A program made the translations under genes and the position numbers. This document shows, piece after piece, positions 1 through 10,342 of a DNA stretch of 64,000 bases. Position 1 is the first letter of the stretch, and every line of letters begins with the position of its first letter. Origin of the DNA: Hemerocallis citrina (lineage: Eukaryota; Streptophyta; Magnoliopsida; Asparagales; Asphodelaceae); NCBI GenBank assembly GCA_017893485.1, contig CM030362.1, positions 36,091,565-36,155,564 of the forward strand. The letters run 5' to 3'. The notes beneath the pieces were generated by a model. That model ran no database searches. It was not told where the DNA came from and saw only the letters and a list, made by a program, of their open reading frames with translations.

Positions 1-487
1 AATCTCCAAGATCCAACCCCAATAAGTTCATCTACTGCGAATGGTTGACCGACCCCAAGGTGCGGTCGACTGTCCCCCTGGCGGGAAACCCTATACAGTC
101 GGACGGTCGACCGACCCCTAGTGCGGTCGACCGCAACTGCTACTATTGTTGCTGTTGACTGCTTTACTTCTCTATCTTCAATCATTCGCTTCAATCCTTA
201 TCATCGCTTCATCGTCTTCTTTATCGAACATGTATATGCAAAACATATAAACTCAACACATTGTTCGTATTTTCATGTAGGATTAAGAACCTAATACATG
301 TATTTAAATGATCTAGATATACAAATATATTATTGAAAAATAGACTCATATACAACTGCGTCGTCGTGTCTGTATTTTGGTGCCATGACTGACACCTTGT
401 GTGTGTCCAAGTTTGATACTCCTGTCCATGTATACAAATCATAGCTTGATAATGTAGTTGTATTATTGAAGCAGACAAGACTGTCAA
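1..487. other. Flank with GGTCGACC-type palindromes, no gene
   Basis: No gene is recognisable here. The first 140 bases contain GGTCGACCGACC twice and the perfect 12-bp palindrome GCGGTCGACCGC at 123-134. The same palindrome followed by AACT recurs at 2113-2124 inside the Copia LTR. The left edge may therefore carry a fragment of a related LTR, which is inference. Bases 150-487 are AT-rich and featureless. Confidence 0.4.
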
Positions 488-1042
488 TTAATATAAAAAA
501 GGAAATAGTATGCCAGTTATTGGTATTGTTACGAACATACCAACAATGACCCTACAAATGTGAAGAGGGTTTGAAACACAATTTTACTTGAGAGAGCAAA
601 CTAATGGCAAAAAATGTCATAAAAAGTTGAAGCAATGACATGGGAAAATGGAGAAGGACAGAAGAAAGAAATGAATGGGAACAGATAGTGGCATTTTACG
701 CTGTGCCTAGTATTTCTGGATGCAATCCATACTCTTTGGCAAACATAAACGGAAGTAGTCCTTGTGGAAGGGCTTCCTGGATTTGGTAGCACACTTTAAG
801 CTTTCCAGATTATGAGTATTCGAAGTCTTACTTCGCTAATATATGAAATTGATATTAGTGTGTTGCAAAAAGATGTATCTGAATGATTAACGCACTTAAC
901 AACACTTCTCTCTAGTTGGGATCTGAACTTCATAAGTCTTATTTTTGGTTGTTTATTTTGTTAAATTTTTTAATGAAACACGGGGGGGGGCCAAGGCTAA
1001 CCTTTTACGATAAAAAAAAAACAATATTCCTCTCATTCCAAT

Positions 1043-1321
1043 TAGGGCCGCAATCGAACTGAGCCGAATACCTTCAGGCTCGAGCTCGGCTCATTTACAA
1101 AACGAGCTCAGTTTTGAGCTCGAGCTCGGTTCGAACCGAGCTTTGACCGTATTCGAGCCGAATAACTCGCGAGTTTAGCCTAAAAAAAAAAAAAAAACCA
1201 AGCTCGAGCTCGGCTCATTTACGAAACGAGCACAGTTTTGAGCTCGAGCTCGGTTCGAGCCGAGTTTTGACCGAGCTCGAGCCGAATAGCTCGCGAATAG
1301 CTCGATTCGTTTGCAGCCCCA
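1043..1321. mobile_element. hAT-type MITE with perfect 8-bp TSD
   Basis: This 279-bp element is flanked by the perfect 8-bp duplication ATTCCAAT (1035-1042 and 1322-1329). Its ends form an imperfect inverted repeat (TAGGGCCGCAA against TGGGGCTGCAA). The interior holds two copies of a GAGCTCGAGCTCGG-rich unit of about 130 bp, separated by an A-run. The insertion lies in an exon of the PIN pseudogene: removing the element plus one TSD copy restores the IGI/GMRG reading. No transposase is encoded. Confidence 0.85.
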
Positions 1322-1617
1322 ATTCCAATAGCATAGGAAGGGATAGCCATTAGGGTTGGTCCTATGATGAACCTTAGTCCCATTAATAGGAGCATTTTTC
1401 GAGTGCCACATGCTATTATATTTTATTGAAATGCCATGAAAAGTCCTGTTCCATAAGAGAATGTTAGCGAAATCATATATGCATGCAACTGATATAATTC
1501 TGCTTGGTGCTTCCAGTAGTCCTAAGCTGAACATTGCCATGCCAAGGCCTCCATCTGATAGTATTGATACGGAATTATCTATTATTACTGGAAGCTTCAG
1601 TCCCCATATGCGGTAAC

Positions 1618-2287
1618 TGTTGGGGTGTTGTGATAGGGAGAGAAATCTCACCACAATTCTCGTTGAAGAATTTCGTTGAGCACCAATGGCGCAACAAAAC
1701 TAATTAGAGCAATAAAAATGGCAAGGTAAATGAGACAAATCATTTGAACAACCAAACAAATAGATCTACCAATCCAATACATAGACACAAGGATTTTATC
1801 CCCGTTAACTTTCGCTTAATCCGGAGGAAAATATCGAGAGATATAAATTCAACTAGAGAGGATTACAAGGAGTTACAGATTCATTCAATACAAGGAATTA
1901 AACTCACTCACTAAAAACTATATCTCAAGCTTCACTTTGCAATGGAGAAAATATCAATAAAGTAGTTGACCTCTCATATTGGAGGTCATTACAATAAATA
2001 TAAGAAGAATATAAGATGTCACTGAATATGAGTCGTACGATCTGACTTTGAGTTGAAGATTGGGCCGAAACGATTCCCAAGACCTATGCCTAAAATATTG
2101 CTGCAACCGCGGGCGGTCGACCGCAACTCATCCAGTCTTGACCTAAGGGGTGTACAGTCGACTATACAGTCCTCTGTTGTTGTTGCTGCCATGTTTCCAA
2201 CTTCTCATCACTTTGACGCTTCGACCTCTGTATTTTGTCGTTTTTTCTTCTAAATGAACAACGAGTATGCAAGACATAATCCTAACA
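1618..2287 (-). repeat. 3' LTR of a degraded Copia element
   Basis: On the plus strand the segment starts TGTTGGGG and ends CCTAACA, so on the minus strand it runs TGTTAGG to CCCCAACA, the usual TG...CA form. Immediately upstream on the minus strand (2288-2298) is AAGGTGGAGAT, the same polypurine tract as the intact Copia at 5107-9997. That identifies this as the downstream LTR, 670 bp long. It abuts the PIN exon at 1617. No matching second LTR is seen at the other end. Confidence 0.75.
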
Positions 2288-3805
2288 ATCTCCACCTTGA
2301 ATTGCATGCGAGTACTATCAACATGATGTGATTCATCATCTTTGAACTCTACTAATCACCACTTGTGAACATACTTGGAATGATAGTTTTTTCAGCTATT
2401 TGAACAAATCTTCTATCCAATCTCATCGATCAGTATATCACCTCAAGGGCACACCTTAGTAGGCGTTAACACGGAGTTACCAACCTTCGCACAAACTCCA
2501 CCTACCTCGAGATATTTTCCACCTCTCAATAATATTCGAACGTCGTGGTCTTGCTTCGATGATGCAAGTTGCGGCAGACTAGATGAACTTGAAAGCATAT
2601 TGGAAAAAGAAACAACACTCATACCTTTAACACACATGTATTTCGGATCCCCCATGGCTTGTAGAGATTGCATCGGCTTGACCCAACAACTCTCATACCT
2701 TTAATCACCTTATGACAACCACGAAAAACAGACATAATTCCACATCGAGTTGTGTACCAATGGCCGCGTGCTTTAAGAGTTTCAAGGAAATCATATTCCG
2801 TTTCGGCAGCGAAATATGCAAGACTTCCCTTAGAATGTACATGTTCCCACATGACATCTCCAACTCAATTATCTCCACACCCACTACTTCACAAATCTCC
2901 CCAGTTCTTGTTCTCACACAACGTCCTGTAGTATACTTATAAGTAGCTAATAACTCCCTTTTGGAGCAAATATGAGTAGAACTCCCTGAGTTAAGAAACC
3001 AACTAGAATCCACTTTTAAAGATTTTGAAACAAAAAGACACACAAATCATATGATTCGGAAAGGTAAACCATATGTGTGGTAGTACTGTCATCCTTGGAG
3101 CTCTTTTGCTTCTGCAATTTTCAACAGTCTTTCTTGATATGCCCTGACCTCTTACAATATCGGTAATAGATAATTTCCAATTGAATGACCTTCTACTGTT
3201 AGACAACTTATAAGAGTACGTAGACGATGGAGTCTAAGTCTTCTTCCTAAGTTGATAGGCTTTGATTACACCATCCATCGTAATACTTTCCTTGGCAGAT
3301 TTACCGTGTAGCATGGTGGTGATCAAATACTCATACAATCCGACAGTGAATATATCAAGTTGAAAGCTTTATTTTCTTTACTCACATATGTGTTTATCGC
3401 TTTGAGTTCAGATAACACCTTGTTGAACTCTGTGCTGTGATATTAAAGATCGGTATCTTCCTTCATTGATAAATGAAATAACTTTCTCTTCCAATGCATC
3501 TGATCTAATAACGACGAACCAGAATAGTCAGCTATGAGTTTTTCCCACAAATTCGCTGCGCTAGTTTCTTCAAGAAATTTGCACTTGACCTCGTATGCCA
3601 ATGATAGTCGGACTAGGCTTACAGCAATTTCACAAATATCATCCCAAACATCATCCTTCATAGTGGATGACTTTTCATTCTTCTTGACGGTAGACGTTAT
3701 TGAACTAAGATATCATATATGTTTACATTCCAAAGATTGGTGTTGATATTTCCATCGAACTGCTTGATCTTCAAAAGACTGTGACATGTCATCTTCAGTT
3801 TATGA
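2288..3805 (-). mobile_element. Degraded Copia internal region (gag, zinc knuckle, protease only)
   Basis: Reading the minus strand from 3805 downward, a gag N-terminus (IKQFDGNINTNLWN near 3780) is followed by a gag helical region (3661-3443, with LVRLSLAYEVKCKFLEETS). Next come a zinc knuckle CYRYCKRSGHIKKDC near 3130-3170, a protease-like segment (WFLNSGSSTHIC, 3000-2960) and a pre-integrase remnant near 2700. Several frames are needed and stops are present. Integrase, reverse transcriptase and RNase H are absent, so a large internal deletion runs up to the polypurine tract. The upstream LTR and primer-binding site are also missing, and gag abuts PIN exon 1 directly. Confidence 0.75.
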
Positions 3806-4034
3806 CACTGTGTCGGAGAATATAGGTTTGAGGCACATTTGATCAGGATTGTTGGCAGCAATAATTTGAAATGATAGCAGAGGAACTATAAATTTTGCAA
3901 CAAACTTGTTAATCCCAGAGGACTGATCAGGGTTAAATAGCTTCCACCACTTTATGGACATAGGCAAAAATTATGGCCACATAGAGTGGTGCTATTCCCT
4001 CTATGACATGGTAGACGTTTGCGAGAGAGATCAT

Positions 4035-4389
4035 GGTGGTTGGTCAGGTAGAACCGCATAATAGAGGAAAGCATTAGGTTTTCTTTGGATGTTTGCCTCT
4101 TCATGCACACATATGCTATAAAGGGTCAACCCAGTTGGAAGCTACTAAACAATCCCTTACGAGAAGAGACTGATTAACTGAATGCACACATATGATATTA
4201 TTCAGCAGAAGCAAAAGATAGTTATACCATCTCCAAAAGGTAGTTAAGCAGCCTAATTAGAAACTACTCTTGAACCCAGAAAAGCAGTAGATCGAATAGC
4301 ACCAAAATGAAAATATGCTTAATTAGCTTTAAAAAACAAATCTGTCACCTGCAAGTGAGCATTGTGAGCTGTGAAGCACACCTGGAATC
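4035..4389 (-). other. Former upstream region of the PIN pseudogene
   Basis: This stretch precedes the PIN start codon on the minus strand. A TTTATAG sequence near 4115-4121 could be a remnant TATA box. No other gene, RNA or repeat is recognisable. Confidence 0.3.
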
Positions 4390-5022
4390 ATGGTTTTAAA
4401 TCTTGAATTTCGGGCTTGTCTCGACAAGGGGTGTTTCGTCACGAATCGGAGATTTCAGAGAAGATCTCGGAAAAATGTGATCATATCGGATGTTCATTTC
4501 CTATACTCAATAAATATATTTTTTTATTACTAAATAAAATATTATATGTCCTACATGTCATTATCATATAAAATATTGTATAATATAACTAATAACATAA
4601 ATCAATTACGGTAAATATTCACTGAATTTAACAATAATATAGAAGAAAATGTAATATAAATATAACTAAATTGAATTTTCATTGATTAGAAAAAATGTAT
4701 TAGTTAATAAACTTACTTGACTTTACATATATACAAACAATAGCGAGACGATAACCTTACATTATCTTACCTTAAGGTCCTATATTGAAAGACATATATG
4801 CAAAAAGTAAAACAATTTTTTTTATATATTCACAATAACATTTATGTCTATTTCGACTGATATTTTGCCAATTTCGGTCGATATTTCGGCAATTTCGGCT
4901 GAAATCTACACATTTTGGTCCAAAACGATATAGAGTATAAAATATGTGATTTCGTATCGGTAAGCTAGCCGAAACGAAATTTTGGCCGAAATTTCGTTTC
5001 GTATCGGAGGATATTTAAAACA
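4390..5022. repeat. Dispersed repeat rich in TATCGG/CCGAAA, probable non-autonomous DNA element
   Basis: The ends resemble each other in inverted orientation (ATGGTTTTAAATC at 4391 and GGATATTTAAAACAGTG near 5010-5022). The flanks of the AT-rich core carry many TTTCGG, CGAAAT and TATCGG units. This pattern is common in plant hAT-like non-autonomous elements, but no clean TSD is visible, so the class is inferred only weakly. Confidence 0.4.
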
Positions 5023-5106
5023 GTGCTTTCTTCTAATATACCCAATGGCCATTCCGATAAAGCTCTATTCTTTTGTTACCCTCAACACCTCGCAAATCAA
5101 GGAAAA

Positions 5107-5300
5107 TGTTATGTTATGACCCAAATTGCTCTTAGGGCCCATTGGGCTTAGTATCTTCATATATGTAATACTTAGAATCAAATGAATACTAATCAACATT
5201 TTTGCCCTAATCTCTAATAGCAGCCGACATCTTCTTCTTCCTCTCTTCTCATCCATCTTCTCAAAACCCTAACAATCCACAACCCATTCAAATCCTAACA
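5107..5300 (+). repeat. 5' LTR of the Copia element
   Basis: This 194-bp LTR begins TGTTATG and ends CCTAACA. It matches 9801-9997 except for one base and one missing TTC triplet in the CTTCTTC tract. Confidence 0.95.
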
Positions 5301-5303
5301 AAC

Positions 5304-5315
5304 TGGTATCAGAGC
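5304..5315 (+). other. Primer-binding site (initiator tRNA-Met)
   Basis: TGGTATCAGAGC starts three bases after the 5' LTR. This is the standard Copia primer-binding site, complementary to the 3' end of plant initiator methionine tRNA. Confidence 0.93.
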
Positions 5316-5515
5316 TAGGTTTAATCCTGCCCCAAATCCCATCGATCTTTTCACCTCCAAATCCAGCAGGTATTCTACCGGGTTTGGAACCCTAATCGAA
5401 TCGCACCCAGATCCGACGTCGAGCCACTTCCTCTCCAGATCCGTCGTCGAGCACCCTAGCCGTCTTGGTCGCCGTTGTGTGGTGGTTTGGTGCTGCTGTC
5501 GAGCCAGATCCGGTG

Positions 5516-5660
5516 CTGTTCTTGCTGATTCCGGTGCTGTTGGTGCTGATTCCAGTACTGTTCTTGCTGATTCCGGTGCTGTTGGTGCTGATTCCAGTGC
5601 TGTTCTTGCTAATTCCGGTGCTGTTGGTGCTGATTCCAGTGCTGTTCTTGCTGATTCCGG
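5516..5660 (+). repeat. 42-bp tandem repeat in the Copia leader, about 3.4 copies
   Basis: Units start at 5516, 5558, 5600 and 5642 (partial), each beginning CTGTTCTTGCT. They are nearly identical, with single-base differences such as GATT/AATT. The array lies in the untranslated leader between the primer-binding site and gag. It is open in more than one frame only because 42 is a multiple of three and no unit contains a stop. Confidence 0.9.
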
Positions 5661-5767
5661 AGAAGGGAGGATATCAAGAAGGAGAAGGTTTGATTTTTGT
5701 GATTTGAGTAATCAATTTTGGGGGAGAAAATTTTGGTGTTTTGTTGAATTGGGTTCAAGAAATTTGT

Positions 5768-8700
5768 ATGGATATGTCGGGGAAATATGATATTGAGAAG
5801 TATGATGGGAAGACGAGTTTTGCATTATGGCAAGTGCGTATGGCAGCGATTTTGTCGAGCCAAGGCGTGAAGGATGCCATTTTTGGTCGAGAAAAATTGA
5901 TTGATGCGGTGGCGGATAAGAAATGGAGAGAGATGGATGATAAAGCGCTCTCTATTATCCAATTGTGCTTGAGCGATTCGACATTGCAAGAGGTCCTATC
6001 GGAGAAGACCGCTAAGGCTTTGTGGGAGAAGTTGGAGAACATCTACATGAAGAAGTCCCTCACCAATCGACTGCGGTTGAAGTTGCGCCTCTACACTCTT
6101 CACATGGTTGAAGGTACATCAATTTTCGATCATATTACGGAGTTTGCATCTATTTTGAATGATTTAAGTAAGATTGATGTTAAGGTGGAGGATGAGGACC
6201 AAGCCCTTTTGTTATTATGCTCATTGCCCGCATCATACAAGACTTTTAGAGACATGTTGATTTATAGTAGAGATAAAATTTCTCTAGATGATGTTAAGAG
6301 CAATTTGCAAGCCAAGTTGCACATTGATAGTGAGATGACCAATAATGAGAAAGGGAGCCAAGGTGTTGGTTTAGTTGTTGATCGAGGTAGGTCATGAGAC
6401 CGAAACTCGAAAGATACAAGGACCCGTTCGAAGTCTAGGCACAAGAATTTGACGTGCAACTATTGTAAGAAGAAGGGACACATCAAGGCCGATTGTTTCA
6501 AGCTCAAAAATAAACAAAAGGTGGACAGTAAAGGTTCTTCTTCGGAGGAGGCCAATGTGGCCGAATGTGACACGGTTGATACTCTTTGTGTGACAGATAC
6601 TAATGTTGATGATATGCATTGTTGGGTGATGGATACGGGTGCTTCGCAACACATGACTCCGAATAGAGATTGGTTTGAGACTTATGAGCCTACGGATGGT
6701 AAGGTTCTCATGGGAAACAACAATATGTGTAAGGTTGTCGGGATTGGTTCGGTGACAATTAAGTTCCATGATGGAAAGGTCCGAAGGTTGACGGGTGTGA
6801 GGCATATACCCGATTTGTCTAAGAATTTGATTTCTTTGGGGTCTCTTGAAGAAAAGGGGTGTAAGTTCCAAAGTGAAGGTGGAGTCCTCAGAGTCTCTAA
6901 AGGGGCTCTCACAATCATGAAGGCGAAGAGAATTAGAACTCTTTATTTCTTACAAGGTTCCACGGTCACGGGCTCGGCCGCCATTGCACGTTCGGGTACT
7001 ATGTCGGATGAGGAGACTACTAGGCTTTGGCATATGAGATTGGGGCATATGAGCGAGCGAGGAATGACCATTTTGAGCAAGAGAGGCTTGTTGTGTGGCC
7101 AATGCACGGGCAACTTGGAGTTTTGTGAGCATTGTGTATTTGGCAAGCATAAGAGGTTGAGCTTCTCCACGGCCATTCATTCGACCAAGGGAACACTTGA
7201 CTACATCCATTCGGATCTTTGGGGACCTTCTCGTGAGCCTTCCAAAGGTAATGGTTCTCGTTATATGCTTACTTTCATTGATGATTTCTCAAGGAAGGTT
7301 TGGGTTTATTTCTTGATAGAGAAAAGTGATGTGTTTAGCACCTTCAAAGAATGGAAGTCACTTTTGGAGATACAAACAGGAAGGAAAGTTAAGAGGTTGA
7401 GAACCGATAACGGTTTGGAGTTTTGCAACCGTGAGTTTGATAATTTTTGCAAGGCTGAAGGGATTGTTCGGCACAAGACGGTGGTCAACACTCCACAACA
7501 AAATGGTGTTGCAGAAAGGATGAATAGGACACTACTTGAAAGGTCTAGAAGTATGCTTTCAAATGCGGGCTTGGGTAAGGAGTTTTGGGCGGAAGCCATT
7601 AACACATCCTGCTATTTGGTGAATCGATCTCCTACCACTTCAATTGAGTTGAAGACACCCAAAGAAGTGTGGTCGGGTAAGACGGCCGATTATTCGAATT
7701 TGAGGGTGTTTGGTTGTCCCGCTTATGTACATGTGAATGAAGAAAAGTTGGAGCCTAGATCGAAGAAGTGTATTTTTGTTGGGTATCCCAGAAATGTGAA
7801 GGGGTATAAGTTGTGGTGTCCCGAATCATCCAAATTCCTTATTTCAAGAGATGTCATTTTCAATGAGTCGGCCATGTTGAAGGCAAATGATGTTGCACCC
7901 GAGCCGACTATTAAGGAGAATGAGAATGTTGAGAAGAAGGTGGAGTTTGAGGTGCCGGTCCAAGAAGGTGATGATTTGATCTCACATGATGATGTCAATT
8001 TGGAGGAAGCCCAAGAAGAGGTACAACCATATGCATTGGCAAGGGACCGAGCTAGAAGAGAAACACGACCACCTACAAGGTATGGATACTCCGACTTTGC
8101 TTACTGTTTGGCAATTGCAGAGGATGTGGAGTATTGTGAGCCATCTTCCTACAAGGAAGCCATTTCTTCTAAAGATGCGGCCAATTGGGTTGCCGCTATG
8201 AATGAAGAGTTACAATCTTTGCAACAAAATGAGACTTGGTCTCTTGTGAAGCCTCCGAGTGGTAAGAGGATTGTGGGTTGCAAGTGGGTGTTTAAGAGGA
8301 AGATTGATGGCTCAAATCCCGCGGATTTTCGATACAAGACAAGGCTAGTGGCTAAAGGGTATAGTCAAGTCCAAGGTGTGGACTTCAATGATGTGTTCTC
8401 TCCCGTAGTTAAGCACACCTCCATTCGAGTTTTGCTCTCTTTGGTGGTAATGAAGGATTTGGAATTGGAGCAAATGGATGTGAAAACTGCCTTCTTGCAT
8501 GGTGATTTGGAGGAGCAGATTTACATGAGCCAACCGGAGGGTTTTGAGGTTGCGGGAAAGAAGGACCGTGTGTGTCTTTTGAAGAAGTCCCTTTATGGCC
8601 TTAAGCAATCACCGCGGCAATGGTATAAGAAGTTTGACTCATTCATGGTGAGTATTAATTTTCATCGTTCCAATTATGATAGTTGTGTTTACTTCAAGAA

Positions 8701-9694
8701 GTTGGATGGTGGGGATTTCATTTACTTGTTGCTCTATGTGGATGACATGTTGATTGCATCCTTGAACTTGAAAAAAATTAGGAGGTTGAAAGAGCAACTA
8801 AGTTCGGCATTTGAGATGAAAGATTTGGGGGCCGCCAAAAGGATTCTCGGGATGGAGATCACAAGGGATAGGTCCAAGAGAAAGTTATTTCTTTCACAAA
8901 GGAGTTTTGCCGAGAAAGTGCTACGCCGTTTTGGCATGGAGAAAGCGAAAGTTGTTTCAACACCTCTTGCGGCGCATTTCAAGCTTTCGGCCGCTTTAAG
9001 CCCAAAATCCGATGATGAGAAGAAATATATGGAAAAGGTTCCATATTCAAGTGCAGTCGGGAGTCTCATGTACTTGATGGTGTGTACTCGACCCGACATT
9101 GCTCAAGCCGTTAGTGTGGTAAGTAGATATCTCTCTTGTCCGGGGAAAGGGCATTGGGAAGCGGTGAAGTGGATCTTCCGCTATTTGAGAGGTACTATTG
9201 ATGCTTGCTTGGAGTTTGGTAATGGCAAGAAACTGACGGGCTTTGTGGATGCGGATTTTGCGGGTGATTTGGACAAAAGGCGTTCCTTGACGGGTTATGT
9301 TTTTACCCTTGGAGATTGTGCAATTAGTTGGAAGTCTACACTTCAAGCCACCGTTGCACTCTCAAGCACTGAGGCCGAATATATGGCAATTACTGAGGCT
9401 ATTAAGGAGGCTATTTGGCTCAAGGCGTTTGTTGGTGAGATGTCTTCACTTGAGGGTCCTATTACGGTGTTTTGTGACAACCAAAGCGCGATCCATTTGA
9501 CTAAGGACCGCATGTACCATGAGAAGACGAAGCACATTGACATTCGATACCATTTTGTTCGAGATGTGATCTCGGAAGGCAAGGTTGCCGTGAAGAAGAT
9601 TGGTACCGAATCGAATCCGGCCGATATGCTCACAAAGCCTCTTCCAATTGCAAAGTTCAAGCTTTGTTCAAGTTTGATGTCGGTTTGTTTCTAG
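5768..9694 (+). CDS. Copia gag-pol polyprotein with one in-frame TGA
   Basis: The frame starts at the ATG at 5768 (MDMSGKYDIEKYDG), fitting the Copia gag start. It is broken once, by TGA at 6395-6397, then stays open to the stop at 9692-9694. Domains in order are gag helical region (5768-6370), zinc knuckle CNYCKKKGHIKADC (6455-6496) and aspartic protease motif DTGAS (6632-6646). A pre-integrase zinc region (WHMRLGH near 7030) and integrase follow. The integrase catalytic residues are D at 7214, D at 7406 and E at 7514, a DD35E spacing. The reverse transcriptase has YVDD at 8735-8746, and RNase H has DADFAGD (near 9250), STEAEYM and DNQSAIHL. All catalytic residues are present, so the TGA (possibly a decayed CGA codon) is the only visible lesion. 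Read-through cannot be judged from sequence. Confidence 0.93.
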
Positions 9695-9789
9695 CTAGTT
9701 TGAGCTAGTTTTGTTTCTAGCATGTTGCTAGTTTGTTTTAGGTTATGTTTGTTTTATGTTTTTAGTTTATTTTAGATGCAATTTGGTTC

Positions 9790-9800
9790 AAGGTGGAGAT
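9790..9800 (+). other. Polypurine tract
   Basis: AAGGTGGAGAT lies immediately before the 3' LTR and would prime plus-strand DNA synthesis. The same tract occurs in inverse orientation at 2288-2298 in the older Copia remnant, so the two belong to a related lineage. Confidence 0.9.
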
Positions 9801-9997
9801 TGTTATGTTATGACCCAAATTGCTCTTAGGGCCCATTGGGCTTAGTATCTTCATATATGTAATACTTAGAATCAAATGAATACTAATCAACATTTTTACC
9901 CTAATCTCTAATAGCAGCCGACATCTTCTTCTTCTTCCTCTCTTCTCATCCATCTTCTCAAAACCCTAACAATCCACAACCCATTCAAATCCTAACA
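9801..9997 (+). repeat. 3' LTR of the Copia element
   Basis: This 197-bp LTR begins TGTTATG and ends CCTAACA. It is followed directly by the TSD GAAAA. It carries one TTC unit more than the 5' copy. Confidence 0.95.
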
Positions 9998-10342
9998 GAA
10001 AATGTGACGGCGGAAGACACAGATTGAGCTTCTCTTTAGAGGATTAAAAACGTCAAACTTAAGCAGAAAAAAGTCATACATAACACGAAACACTTTAGGC
10101 CAAAATATTTCCCCTTAAAGCTGTACAGGTATACACCCAAACAATCTCATATCGTTATATATAAAACCACCACAACCTTTAACAAGAAAAAGCAAAGCAA
10201 AAGCAAACCATACATATACAACTATGATAACTAAAACTTTTAAGAAAGAAGTTGTGAACTTTAGAGTGGGGTAAAAAGAGAGCAAGCCATGTTTTTAGAC
10301 GTAAGTTTTCAGCACTTAGAAGAACTAGCTTCCGACAAGGTA

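Larger units (their letters stand above)
488..4034 (-). pseudogene. PIN-type auxin efflux carrier pseudogene, interrupted by two transposons
   Basis: PIN proteins export auxin across plasma or ER membranes through ten helices. Five pieces of a PIN can be read on the minus strand. Exon 1 (4034 to about 3815) begins MISLANVYHVIEGIAPLYVA and, after a frameshift near 3965, continues with [20 protein letters not shown] second piece (1617 to about 1490) encodes [21 protein letters not shown] third (1445-1028) carries LFMAFQ, a premature [11 protein letters not shown] and [16 protein letters not shown]. The fourth (776-700) encodes [20 protein letters not shown]. The last (551-488) encodes VIVGMFVTIPITG and ends in TAA. 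Splice signals around 776, 700 and 551 remain usable. A Copia remnant replaces the middle, and a hAT MITE (1043-1321) sits inside exon 3. The IIACGTRK stretch suggests a PIN5/PIN8-like short-loop member, but the loop region is missing, so the subtype is uncertain. Confidence 0.85.
5107..9997 (+). mobile_element. Near-intact Ty1/Copia retrotransposon, TSD GAAAA
   Basis: The element is 4891 bp, with LTRs at 5107-5300 and 9801-9997 and a perfect 5-bp duplication GAAAA at 5102-5106 and 9998-10002. It has a primer-binding site for initiator tRNA-Met, one gag-pol frame and a polypurine tract. The LTRs differ by one substitution (G/A in the TTTTT[G/A]CCC segment) and one TTC unit, so insertion is recent. 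The domain order protease, integrase, reverse transcriptase, RNase H defines Copia. The short LTR, GGTGGAGAT tract and gag style suggest the Tork/Tnt1 group, which is inference. The frame has a single internal stop. Confidence 0.95.

Noticed and set aside
5465..5790. Open frames across the leader repeat of the Copia element
   Set aside because: They are open because the 42-bp repeat is a multiple of three and lacks stops. Composition is LIPVL repeats, and gag starts in a different place.
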